From: Nakaseomyces glabratus
Taxonomy: Eukaryota; Ascomycota; Saccharomycetes; Saccharomycetales; Saccharomycetaceae
Length of the DNA: 64,000 nucleotides
Reading direction: 5' to 3'
NCBI RefSeq assembly: GCF_010111755.1
Contig: NC_088957.1
Span: 868,001-932,000 of the forward strand
Shown: one piece after another, positions 10,015 through 19,457 of the stretch
Layout: each line of letters begins with the position of its first letter
Position numbering within the stretch: the stretch's first letter is position 1
Translations under genes and position numbers: made by a program
The notes under the pieces: generated by a model
Database searches by the model: none
Seen by the model: only the letters and a program-made list of their open reading frames with translations
What the model was told of the DNA's origin: nothing

Positions 10015-11484
10015 CTATATACAGATCTTGAAATGTCTTATAGTGCCGTCGTTTGCATGGATCAGTAACTTGGGTTTTTGGTTTGGGTTTTGATCATCGT
10101 GGGACTCCAAAATGGACAAAGCTTTTATCTTTCTGATATTGAACTTAGCTCTGATATCAACAAAGCCCAGAGAAAACCAATCCTTGCTTGCGTTGGAGTA
10201 TTGGTAAATGGTTAGACTGGTGCCGTACAAATGCTGTTGCGTGGTCATTAAGTATTGCTCGCTGTTGAACGTTTCCAGCTGGTACTGGTTTTCGTTGTAA
10301 TCTGCCAAAGTAAACACTGGAATTACATTTGTGACTTCGGAGTAAGATGGGTCAGCGTTGGAGCTCCGTACTGCTCTACCTCTTGGAACATGGTTATTTG
10401 CTGGGTTGATTGGTATAGATACTCCTCTCTCAGTTGTGACAACAAACAGGTGCTCTTGCTTGGGCATTGGCTTGATGTACTTAATCTTCTCTTCTGGCTT
10501 TAGCCAGAACTTGACCTCGTGATCAACAGGGAATAATGATGCGTTAATTTGTAGAACGTTCTCATAGTTCCAAATTTGAACACCATTTGAAAGTACAAAT
10601 TGCGGGAAGTTCACCACTGCAGAGAACTGGGAGCTATCTACATCTGAGAAATCCTGATTATTGTAAGGGATATCGATCTTGTAATTGGAGTGATCAGTAA
10701 GCTCGCTCAAGATAAGCCCTTCCTTGATATTGAAGGACAGAACATAGCTTGGTAATAGTGAGGCATTAACTGTTACAATACCATTGTAACGTGAGTTATT
10801 TCTGATCGGATGTGAGCTTGTACGACTCTGGTATACCACTTCTGATTCACACCAAGCATTTAGACCGTCATCCCCTAACAGGGTGGAAGTGACTAGAACC
10901 ACTTTACCAGAGGTGAAACCAAGCAAGAATTGGTAGTTGTTCATCCCACTCTTGGCATCCACACAGCATAAAGTGTCGTTGTGTTCAACTAGAGATCTCT
11001 CCAAACATCCCTTAACATATCTGTTCTCCTTAGTATCGTATAGGTAGAATTGTTCAAAATTGTTGGACTCGTTGAAGTACATCCACAAAGAGTTGTCGTA
11101 ATTCTGATTGCATCTGTAACCATTCAAGTTTGGCACATCGTTGATTTCTACTGTCTCTGGGTCGATATCGATGGTCCACCTGTCGATACCAGCAGAATCC
11201 CAGTCATACATGTTCTGGCGGCGATGATTAGCTGTATTATCCTCGATACTGGCAAATATTCTCTCGTTAACGTTATTGTTCATGAAATAGGCGTACACTT
11301 CTTGTCTTATTACTTGTGTTAGTGGACGCACACTGGTGTTACCTCTCCTTAGCGAGCGTAGCTCCGAAGCAGTTGGGTATGCCACAGAAGGAAACCTTTC
11401 TCTTATGAACTGGTCCAAGTTTCTCTTCTGTGGTAAATGGAGGGAGTTCATGTCCTCCTGGTATAGTGTTATTGGCAAACCCAT
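10015..11484 (-). CDS. YIG1: Yig1-like protein
   Basis: 489 residues with no membrane segment or signal peptide. I recognise no catalytic motif; alternating short hydrophobic strands resemble a beta-propeller-like or WD-like fold, which is only an impression. It lies between AFT2 and CSM4 on the same strand as S. cerevisiae YPL201C (YIG1), whose product is reported to interact with glycerol-3-phosphatase (Gpp1) and affect anaerobic glycerol production. The ATG at 11484 begins MGLPITLYQEDMNSL. Synteny carries most of the assignment. Confidence 0.78.
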   Translation of the reverse strand: MGLPITLYQEDMNSLHLPQKRNLDQFIRERFPSVAYPTASELRSLRRGNTSVRPLTQVIRQEVYAYFMNNNVNERIFASIEDNTANHRRQNMYDWDSAGIDRWTIDIDPETVEINDVPNLNGYRCNQNYDNSLWMYFNESNNFEQFYLYDTKENRYVKGCLERSLVEHNDTLCCVDAKSGMNNYQFLLGFTSGKVVLVTSTLLGDDGLNAWCESEVVYQSRTSSHPIRNNSRYNGIVTVNASLLPSYVLSFNIKEGLILSELTDHSNYKIDIPYNNQDFSDVDSSQFSAVVNFPQFVLSNGVQIWNYENVLQINASLFPVDHEVKFWLKPEEKIKYIKPMPKQEHLFVVTTERGVSIPINPANNHVPRGRAVRSSNADPSYSEVTNVIPVFTLADYNENQYQLETFNSEQYLMTTQQHLYGTSLTIYQYSNASKDWFSLGFVDIRAKFNIRKIKALSILESHDDQNPNQKPKLLIHANDGTIRHFKICI

Positions 11485-12974
11485 TTTGTCAAAATTGTAT
11501 GGTGTTTATTTATGTGTGTGTAGTATATCTTTTTGCTATATAGTTTTTGTTTGTGAAGAGGTTACATGTAAAAGAAAGTCGACGGTATTTATACGAATAC
11601 CAATTCCATTTACAAGTTTGGAATTTATTGTTTTTGTATTTTTTTTATCAAAGCACCCACGTATGTGTAATGTGTGCAGGTGTAATTTAGTTATTCTGTT
11701 TGCAAGTAGGTAAAAGCCCCACTATTGCTCATCAACCTTTTGATGACATTGCCAGGTGTAGTTGTGATTGATGTGAGGTGTATATTCGCAGCATAGCCTA
11801 AAGCTAGGGGAGAAGGGGGTAGCAATGGCCCAAGGATCATCTCTATCTATAGGAACTTCTCTCATCTAAGGCTACAAAGATGTATGGTATGTGGGGGACT
11901 CATTGGATAGGCTTCATGGTGCAAACAAAGAACATCTTTCCCACTATTCGAAAGGGATGGCATACTGCTTAGGGGGGGCAGTAAGAGGCCAGTACCAATC
12001 CCGTATCTGTTTGAGTTGTGTACATTACGATGTTCGAGGATTGTGTTCCCCTTATCCCACAGCCCTCCTGAAACCTGTAGGGGGGGCGCTCTTTAGGTGA
12101 GGGATGGGAGCCTAGCAGACGCGCAGTACGGGGTTAAGATGCGTCGGAAAAACCTGAGCATCCTCGCAAAGCAAAGAGGAAAAAAATGCGGGGGTTCAAA
12201 GAACAGATGAGTTTCTCCGTGCGAGAGTGTCTTAGATCCTCCTTTTTCTTGCAGTAAGGATTATGTTGTACGAGACTATCTGAGTCAACTTGTCTTCAAA
12301 GTGTCCTGTGTGCTTATATCATACGAAAATCTGGGGTAAAATGTCTACAGCCCCACGTCCCCATCCATAACAGATGTGGAAACAAAACTACAGGTGTTTC
12401 TGTGTGTGACGCTCAGAGCTTATCAACAACTTTTCTAATTTTACTATTTTGGGTTCGATTTTGGCACATTTCCCTGGCTCATTAGCATGCTTGCACAGTG
12501 AGTGTCGTACACCCGACGATACGTCAGGTTTGTATTTTTTGTGCGGATTGATCGGCATTTTCGCACCAATCTGATTTGTAGATCTCTCGGCAATTGTTGG
12601 TTTATTGCCTGGGCTCCCTGCGGCTCCATCCTTCCTTCCCAGTGCTGACTTCAGAGATCTCGGTTTTGTTGATATACCCGAGATTCGGTCCGACTCGTCT
12701 GTGTCTTCAACTGTTCTGCGGCTACGTAACGGCTATTTGTGTTGTAATACGATATTGCCGTCCCATAAGAACCGATTATCGCCGGGAGCCCTATTTGCAA
12801 GGAACTGACGGGAGTGCATTGTCCAGATTAATTAATGAGTAGCGACGTTTCCTGTGACTTGTAGTTGACAACTCAATTCATAAGCGCCTAAAATACGATT
12901 GTGTCTAACTTACGTATATACTGGAAGTATTACAAAATAGGAACAATCTTAAAAGTTCTTCAGTGCTAGGTAAT
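11485..12974. promoter_or_regulatory. Long divergent region YIG1/CSM4
   Basis: 1.5 kb between divergent starts, more GC-rich in the middle (11.8-12.2 kb) than its surroundings. G7 runs lie at 11972-11978 and 12080-12086. Several 60-80 codon frames on both strands show no family features. No RNA gene was recognised. Confidence 0.45.
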
Positions 12975-13487
12975 ATGTGGATTAGTCTCTTTATCAAGCA
13001 GTGTATGTATGAAAATGCGTTGCACAGCTACAGCTACAATTTAAAAGAGCTGCTGCAATCGTTCATGACATCCCTCGCAATATGTAGGCAGGATTATCTC
13101 ATCGCTAAATATGAACGTGAGATGAAAGAGTCTCTCCTGCAATTGCTCGAGATTATCTCGGCTTTGAACTTCATGATACAACAGACAAAAAGGTACGAGA
13201 ATGTGACAGAAAGTGAATTTGCTTTACAAATTGCCCATAGATTTATAGAAACTGAACAAATAAATACAATTAAATTTATTGCCAGTGGTAAGAAGCATAG
13301 ATTCTTTGGCTGGTTGGCAGTTGAAAAGTGTTGGGACCCTCCAGATAGTGGTAGCGCATTAAGTTTGCTCAAAAAAATATTTCTACAACCTGAAAATCAG
13401 GATAAGGTAAAAATCTATTGGCTTATGCCATTTATATCAATCATTTTTCTGACACTACTACTTTGTAGTAGATATGATCAACTATAA
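12975..13487 (+). CDS. CSM4: Csm4-like tail-anchored meiotic protein
   Basis: 170 residues from the ATG at 12975; the frame extends 12 bases upstream only through a GTG codon. The N-terminal body is helical and lacks recognisable domains. The last 20 residues form a hydrophobic anchor (MPFISIIFLTLLLCSRY), giving a tail-anchored topology. In S. cerevisiae Csm4 sits in the nuclear envelope with Mps2 and Mps3, links telomeres to actin through Ndj1, and drives meiotic chromosome movement. Size, topology and position between YIG1 and YPL199C (YPL200W slot) support the call. I saw no direct sequence motif. Confidence 0.75.
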   Translation: MWISLFIKQCMYENALHSYSYNLKELLQSFMTSLAICRQDYLIAKYEREMKESLLQLLEIISALNFMIQQTKRYENVTESEFALQIAHRFIETEQINTIKFIASGKKHRFFGWLAVEKCWDPPDSGSALSLLKKIFLQPENQDKVKIYWLMPFISIIFLTLLLCSRYDQL

Positions 13488-13919
13488 ATAAAGTAGATCA
13501 TACCCATCTAGGTAAGTCTAATTTCTAGCAGAGCATACGATATTTCGTATGGTACATTTTAAAATTATATCCATTCTTGAGACAGAGACTCATTGGATAC
13601 TCATATAAAACTTAATTCATTGAACAGAATTTGATTATGCTAATGTTACTATCATAGAGATACCATATTATAACAATTTTAGTCCAGCTGGATATGATCG
13701 AATATTCCAGCAACTGCTTGAAGGTTGCATGAAACCACATTTGTTTCCTCTATTTACGAGACAAGTTACTCCAGTTGTTCCTGTTCACTGTTTCTACTTT
13801 TAGAGTCAACTTCAAATCAAATTGCCCTAAAGCTAATTTTCATACCATATTCCAACTACATAATAATATTTGCTGTAGAATGTTCTGCCTCCACCTTATA
13901 TGTGTTCTTTTCTTTGGTT
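13488..13919. other. Convergent 3' region CSM4/YPL199C orthologue
   Basis: 430 bases of AT-rich spacer between converging stops. A plus-strand frame at 13725-14018 overlaps the end of the Smr gene and looks accidental. Confidence 0.4.
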
Positions 13920-14960
13920 TTATTGTTTGTTTTGGGTAGTAATCTCAATTTCTTTTCTAGAAAAGCTTATACAAGAGAAGAAGAGATTGAAAACAATATT
14001 GGACTCTTTAATACTTGATGGCATCAATTCATATTGTGGGGTTCGATCATATGATGGCACTTTGGTTTCCTGATATGATGTACTTTTGTTTGAATGAGAG
14101 GATACCTCTGAAACTGCATTTCCAGATGATTGAGTTGATGTATTAGATAAACACTCAGAAGTTTCTTTCGGAATATGATGTGTAGTCAAGTCCCGCACGA
14201 GATTTAATTTATTATCATTTGAGTAGGATTCTGAACCATTTATTGTGGGTTTATTGATTGTCTCGGTGGTACGTTGTTCTAAGAACACTTTTGATGGTGT
14301 TGTAGCCTTCAAACAAGTAGTTTGGGGTATTGAAGTACTTTCAGATGATTCAACTATTGAGACACTCTCTTGCATTTGCATATTTTTTTTTAAAAGTGTC
14401 ATGTTAAATGGGAAATCTTTCATATCCAACTTTGATGTACTAAAGTTGCTTCTATCGATATTGATGATTATGACGCCGCTATTACTACTATCAAGATCAA
14501 AATTTAGATTTAAGTCATGGCATATCATAAGTGTCTCAACTTGAAGCTTGCAAACCATACCAGGCGAATGGATTCCTTTACCTGTTATTACTCTAAGTTT
14601 TTTCTCTCCAGCTTCAGCGGCTAATACCAGCCTCTTTTTCAACACCTGTACCGCCTCTTTGGCAAAAAGGCCATGTAAATCGATTTCATTGCTCAATATA
14701 TTAGCGTTGTTTTGGTCAAAAGCATATTCAGCAGCCTTTAAGTTAAAACGATCAGAACGTTCAGCCTGTATGCAGGATTCTGTAATTAATTTCTTAGCCG
14801 AGTGTTTATCGCCTTTTTTGATAGCTTCTAATGACTTTGCGGCCAGATGTTGTTTGACACTATTGGATTTAATAGCTTGTGCACGTAATTGTTGGTATTC
14901 AGGATCAATGGCATGGTTGTAACCCAAATTATGTTGTTTTATAAACATATCAGTTGCCAT
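13920..14960 (-). CDS. DUF1771-Smr domain protein (YPL199C orthologue)
   Basis: 346 residues. A DUF1771 region (about 17-80, charged helices with the YQQLRAQAIK and RFNLKAAEYAF ends) leads into an Smr domain at about 93-168 with both family motifs: DLHGL (94-98) and TGKGIHS (126-132). Smr domains bind nucleic acid, and some are endonucleases; the cytoplasmic role of YPL199C is not established. A Ser/Thr-rich tail of about 150 residues follows, ending with a hydrophobic stretch NIVFNLFFSCISF. That tail is longer than the S. cerevisiae protein (about 240 aa as I recall). A diverged tandem copy lies just upstream on the same strand. Confidence 0.92.
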   Translation of the reverse strand: MATDMFIKQHNLGYNHAIDPEYQQLRAQAIKSNSVKQHLAAKSLEAIKKGDKHSAKKLITESCIQAERSDRFNLKAAEYAFDQNNANILSNEIDLHGLFAKEAVQVLKKRLVLAAEAGEKKLRVITGKGIHSPGMVCKLQVETLMICHDLNLNFDLDSSNSGVIIINIDRSNFSTSKLDMKDFPFNMTLLKKNMQMQESVSIVESSESTSIPQTTCLKATTPSKVFLEQRTTETINKPTINGSESYSNDNKLNLVRDLTTHHIPKETSECLSNTSTQSSGNAVSEVSSHSNKSTSYQETKVPSYDRTPQYELMPSSIKESNIVFNLFFSCISFSRKEIEITTQNKQ

Positions 14961-15342
14961 TGTGAATATTTCACAGACTGTGGCAGGTCTGGATACTTCT
15001 TTGGGAATTCATGACAATCAGTAAATAATCACAAATTATCGCCTATATCATATTTATATGAGCTTATAGAGCACTTAAAAAATGCTATTATAGTGATAAA
15101 TATCAGTAATCCGTTGGGATAAGATTGCAAAAAGTGGAAATCTTCAAGTGTTGTGGTTCTGTGACACTCCGCAATATAATAACTTCAATTCAATTGCAGA
15201 AACAATTAATTGTATGTCACTTAAATTGATAAGCTTTCTATAAAAAATTACTGAAGTTTATTTATGTACTTGGACATAATACACATGTAACTTGTGATTT
15301 TGCATTCGATATTTTCCAATCTACCTGGCCTGAAAATGATTT
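14961..15342. other. Spacer between the two Smr-domain frames
   Basis: 380 bases of AT-rich sequence, holding the promoter of the YPL199C orthologue and the 3' flank of the upstream Smr-like frame. Nothing else is seen. Confidence 0.4.
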
Positions 15343-16227
15343 TCATTTTTGCCCGCCACAATAGTAGCAGCAGAAAAGATCAAGAATATTATCTGGTACT
15401 AGATTTTCTTTTGCTTTTTGTTCTGATTGTCTCAATTTCATATCTGACTTGGAAGGGTAGAAGGGTTCCTCTATTTGACGATAAGCTTTTTCTTCTCGAG
15501 ATATCTGTAATAAATCAGGTACACATTGCGTTGTTCGACTCTGAGTTGGAACAGCTTTTTTTTTGACATCCTTATCAATTCGAATCGCGATAACACTTTC
15601 TTTCACGAATTCCATCATGTAATGTAGATTACGGGAGTTGCATAATTCATGAAGAGCGCTTTCAAGATCGTTTAAGAAACCGTCAGAAGAAATGACTTGC
15701 TTTATTATTACCCTTATTGATGTATAGCCATTGTCGGCGGTTACTCTTATGTTCTCGATAAGCAGCGTAACAGCTGCTTTGGAATCTAGTCCACATAAGT
15801 TGACATCATAGTCTTCGGAATGGGTGTAGGTATAAGGGAAGACCTGTCTAGCAACTTTTGCATTCCAACATTTCAATAGTAGGGGTATTTTACTTAATTG
15901 AATACTCAAAAATTGTGCAATAGAAAAAATATTGTTCCAACAAGTACGTTGGAACTCTATTAGTGAAGTGGATTCATTATGTATTGTCTTTGTAAGTCCA
16001 ACTTGTAGTTCCTCACATTTAGAATCAGTGTAGTTATTTTTTCTGGAATTGAACCCTTTTATGAAAAGATCGGCCGATACAACAAGTATAGCATAGTCTA
16101 TCACAATCTTTATCAGTTTGCTTGGCAGTGACCATATGGTTGCAAGTACCAGCAAGAACCAATGGGTACCATATTTGTATAAATTCCACGGAGGGATTAG
16201 GTACCGGTGGTGTGCATCCGAAAGCAA
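15343..16227 (-). CDS. Diverged tandem Smr-domain paralogue with no in-frame ATG; start unresolved, possible start-loss pseudogene
   Basis: A 294-codon open frame opening at a TTG (16225-16227). Residues after the V codon at 16078-16080 align without gaps to the neighbouring Smr protein from its second residue on: SADLFIKGFN against ATDMFIKQHN, then 92 residues to NLCGL against DLHGL, then the whole Smr core (about 24 identities in 76 by hand count). The motifs are altered: His of DLHGL is Cys, and TGKGIHS reads IKQVISS. The region in the place of DUF1771 has little identity. Both copies end in a Cys-containing hydrophobic tail (here DLFCCYYCGG). The position of the ancestral ATG is GTA, and 49 upstream codons encode a hydrophobic leader (HWFLLVLATIWSL). 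The first in-frame ATG is near codon 218. The intact frame despite heavy divergence suggests long selection. Confidence 0.6.
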   Translation of the reverse strand: MLSDAHHRYLIPPWNLYKYGTHWFLLVLATIWSLPSKLIKIVIDYAILVVSADLFIKGFNSRKNNYTDSKCEELQVGLTKTIHNESTSLIEFQRTCWNNIFSIAQFLSIQLSKIPLLLKCWNAKVARQVFPYTYTHSEDYDVNLCGLDSKAAVTLLIENIRVTADNGYTSIRVIIKQVISSDGFLNDLESALHELCNSRNLHYMMEFVKESVIAIRIDKDVKKKAVPTQSRTTQCVPDLLQISREEKAYRQIEEPFYPSKSDMKLRQSEQKAKENLVPDNILDLFCCYYCGGQK

Positions 16228-17160
16228 CTTGTATTATTCTTTAGAGCCTTATAATATGGGTGCCGTTATTCACGCTTGAAAAATATGAAAAATAAGAGTA
16301 TTGTTGTTATGGTTCTTAACTTTTATCTATGATCTGCTCATCTCCTGCTTTACATCTAAAGCAGCTAGTGAAGCCAAGGTAAGTGATATTGTGTTCCAGT
16401 CTGTAATACTATTTGGGCAATACGGATTCGCAAGAGTTTTACATACCAAGATTTAATAAAGCGTTTTGAAGTTCTTATATCTTTTACTCAAAACATAAAG
16501 AAAGTATTTTTGTTTTCAGAACTTGATCCTCAATGGTTAGTATTCAAGCATTAGAGAGAATATCTTTGTTTTGCATAGTAGCCATTTTATTTCTTTTTCT
16601 TTTTACAATAGTTCCGTGCCTATATTCGCCAACCAAAAACATGTGTTGGCTTGCCATCCACAAGCCTACAATAGCCTACTTGCCATTGATGGCAACGCAT
16701 GATCGAATCTAAGATTCTAAATTGGTAAGAACCGATCAGACGCATACAGCAGGGATGGCTTTCAGTTCTAAATCCGGTATCATTGTCTATAGAACGCGAA
16801 AACTAATCATAATATAGTTCACCTAGGCTGGCTCCTTAGTAGCTGTCCCAATTCGGATATTCAGGGTTCCACAAACAACCGCGATAGCTACTATCATCCG
16901 GAATGTTTGTTTGTTGTTTGTTTGTTATTGTTGGAAGCAATAGCAATTGTAAATTGGAGAAGTGATGCAATGAGATGCTGTGCGATGCTGTGCGATGCTC
17001 TGCGATGCTGTGCGTTGGGATAAGATGAGAGAGATCAAATCAGACCAGATGAGATGAGATGAGGTGTGAGGAATTGAAGGGTTCATCGCAGCAGTCACAA
17101 CTATCAGGAAATTCAGTTAGATTTTCTGTGGAAGCTCCTTTGGTACTGACAGTAAGTAGT

Positions 17161-17173
17161 ACACCCAAACACC
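17161..17173 (+). promoter_or_regulatory. Rap1-like site upstream of RPL7
   Basis: ACACCCAAACACC matches most of the Rap1 consensus ACACCCRYACAYM. It lies about 235 bases upstream of the RPL7 ATG, a usual distance for ribosomal protein genes. Confidence 0.6.
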
Positions 17174-17316
17174 ATCAGAACTCTTTTGGAGAAGATTTTG
17201 GTTGACCAACTTCAGTATTTCCTAATTTGGAAATAATGTTACGTGCGTGAAAATTTTCCCAAAAATCTTTGAAACTTTTCCTTCACGCACTTGGTCAAGC
17301 GATTTCGGAAAAAATG

Positions 17317-17324
17317 TATATAAG
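17317..17324 (+). promoter_or_regulatory. TATA box of RPL7
   Basis: TATATAAG about 82 bases upstream of the ATG at 17406. Confidence 0.55.
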
Positions 17325-17405
17325 CGATGGGTTTCCAAATGTATTAGATTTGTACAACAATATCTCACTTTCAAGAATAAAACCACAACAATACAAGAAC
17401 CAACA

Positions 17406-18741
17406 ATGGCTGCTGAGTATGTTACATTATTATTCCAATTGATATGATCAAAAAGTTACATCGTTAATTGAAAACATTCCATTTTTTTGTTAGTGTTAAT
17501 GTCCAAAAACAGTGGTTTTATCTAACCTATTTTAAGAGCATCACTCTTATAGTATTAGTATTGATGTTATAGCAGTGATGTATTCAAAGAAAACAGAGTA
17601 TTGAAGTTTTTCATGAAATGTTTTCAAAAGAGAGATACTTGTTTTTCTGAAAAGCAAACGAAAACATTGCTAGTTGATTTAATGCACTCTTGCCTTTTTA
17701 AAAAAAAGCACCAGGATAATATCTGTATTATCATGCATTAATCTCCAGTATGTCTCCGGTCTTCTCTCTATTCATCGAATGAAAAGTGGTGTTTTTCAGT
17801 TCGGTGTGACTTTTAATATCTTGAACTTGTCATTACGACAATAAACGCATAAAAGTGCAATTTTTGCTAACATTTTAAATTTTTCCTTTCCTCGACTATC
17901 TCTAACACTTGAAGTGACTTTCGACCTATTCACAACTATTTGAATGATGATGGGTATGAAGGTTGCTTAATGTGTATGGAATGATGTGCGACTTAGGAGG
18001 ATTTCGTATCTGTATAGAAAGATCCTAAAACCAGAATCCCAATTGAAGAAGGCTAAGTACGACGAAAAGAAGTCCGAAGAATTCTTGAAGGCTAGAGCTG
18101 CTCGTAGAGTTGCTAACAAGCAAAAGAGAGCTGCCATCTTGGAAAGAAACGCTGCCCACCAAAAGGAATACGAGGCTGCTGAAAGAGCTGTCATCGATGC
18201 CAAGCGTGAGGCTAAGGCTTCTGGTTCTTACTACGTCGAAGCTCAACCAAAGTTGGTCTTCGTTGTCAGAATCAAGGGTATCAACAAGATCCCACCAAAG
18301 CCAAGAAAGGTTCTACAATTGTTGAGATTGACTCAAATCAACTCTGGTACTTTCGTCAAGGTCACCAAGGCTACTTCTGAATTGTTGAAGTTGATTGAAC
18401 CATACGTTGCTTACGGTTACCCATCTTACTCCACTGTTAGACAATTGGTCTACAAGAGAGGTCACGGTAAGATCAACAAGCAAAGAATTGCTTTGTCTGA
18501 CAACGCTATCGTCGAAGCCAACTTGGGTAAGTTCGGTATCTTGTCCATCGATGACTTGATCCACGAAATCGTCACCGTCGGTCCACACTTCAAGCAAGCT
18601 AACAACTTCTTGTGGCCATTCAAGTTGTCTAACCCATCTGGTGGTTGGGGTGTTCCAAGAAAGTTCAAGCACTTTATCCAAGGTGGTGCTTTCGGTAACC
18701 GTGAACAATTCATCAACAAGTTGGTTAAGGCCATGAACTAA
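17406..18741 (+). CDS. RPL7: 60S ribosomal protein uL30 (Rpl7); exons 17406-17416 and 18018-18741
   Basis: The spliced product is 244 residues, the S. cerevisiae length. Exon 1 is only 11 bases (ATG GCT GCT GA). It joins at GTATGT (17417) to exon 2 after TATAG (18017), restoring M-A-A-E-K-I-L-K-P-E-S. From there the frame is continuous to the stop and nearly identical to yeast Rpl7 (for example [38 protein letters not shown]). S. cerevisiae RPL7A and RPL7B have a second intron about 94 bases into exon 2; here there is none. Codon bias is strong, with almost only preferred codons. Position between YPL199C and OXR1 matches RPL7B (YPL198W). uL30 is a structural large-subunit protein. Confidence 0.95.
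17417..18017 (+). other. RPL7 intron (601 nt)
   Basis: The 5' splice site is GTATGT and the 3' splice site TATAG. I find no exact TACTAAC; the closest branch sequences are TGCTAAC at 17865-17871 (146 bases before the 3' site) and CTCTAAC at 17900-17906. A second GTATGT occurs inside at about 17748. S. cerevisiae RPL7 introns carry C/D snoRNAs (snR39, snR59), but those sit in the second intron, which is absent here. I could not identify a convincing snoRNA in this intron. Confidence 0.85.
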
Positions 18742-19457
18742 GTTATGTAGTTGAAAAGCATTAATTATCTTTTTTACTAACAACCTTAATCATATTAAAA
18801 ATTTTTTGTTCATTTTTTAAACAACTTCGCATCTTTTTTAATTATTACCCCCATTCAGTTCATTTTCCAAATCTCACCAATATTTAATATTATTTGTAAT
18901 TATTATCGGGACTTATGTATATTATCTTTTAATTAAAGAATCTCATGAAAAACTTCTAACCTTGGCCAACAAACAAAAATAAAGAAGGAGTATAGATTCA
19001 ACTGGAGTATTAACAGAGACATCATTTATGCTATTATTTTGAATGTAGTGCAGATGCGGTACAATATATATCTTGAGATTGCAAGTGCTTATTTCGCTTC
19101 CTCTATTATAATCACATACTACGGTTTTGTTTTGTGTGGGGGGAAATCAAAGTCCAATTGCCCTGCCCACTCTAAAACTGAGACAGAACAATGGGTAATA
19201 GTGCTAAATATCTGACACAACTGGTTGGACTGCTTTTAGATTAAATGCAAGACTGTTACTCCAGCTAAGACGTATCCAAATAATATATTGTACCAGTAGC
19301 GTACCTATATATACTGGTTAGCAGATAAAATTGAGCGGATACTGGACGCGCCCCTTTTGGTACTTTAGACGTTGACTTGCCACAGTTCTAATAATTGCAA
19401 CTTATAGTGAACTTTTTAGTAAGCTAGGAAAAACGCAAACATATATACGTCATAAAT
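18742..19457. other. Intergenic RPL7 to OXR1
   Basis: 716 bases: AT-rich RPL7 3' end, then the OXR1 promoter. A G6 run lies at 19138-19143. No gene seen. Confidence 0.45.

Larger units (their letters stand above)
16228..17405. promoter_or_regulatory. RPL7 upstream region with a GATG repeat array
   Basis: 1.2 kb. It contains GTTTGTTTGTT runs near 16905-16930, a 10-base unit TGCGATGCTG repeated with small changes over about 16975-17015, and GAGAT/GATGAG repeats to about 17070. A Rap1-like site and a TATA box near RPL7 are listed separately. On the minus strand an exact TACTAAC lies at 16536-16542 and a GTATGT at 16441-16446, without an exon pair I can connect. Confidence 0.5.

Noticed and set aside
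11050..11713. Plus-strand frames of 90 and 125 codons over the 5' part of YIG1
   Set aside because: Antisense shadow of YIG1 running into its leader; hydrophobic runs come from AT-rich promoter DNA.
12444..12842. Short frames on both strands in the YIG1/CSM4 spacer
   Set aside because: Three overlapping frames with no family features, one read from the opposite strand of the same DNA.
16441..16542. TACTAAC and GTATGT on the minus strand as an intron for the Smr paralogue
   Set aside because: The GTATGT lies downstream of the TACTAAC, so they cannot belong to one intron, and the in-frame TAA at 16234-16236 separates both from the reading frame.
17573..17651. Candidate C/D snoRNA in the RPL7 intron (GTGATGT ... 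CTGA, about 78 nt)
   Set aside because: The flanks do not pair into a terminal stem, and I found no long complement to the rRNA region targeted by snR39/snR59.
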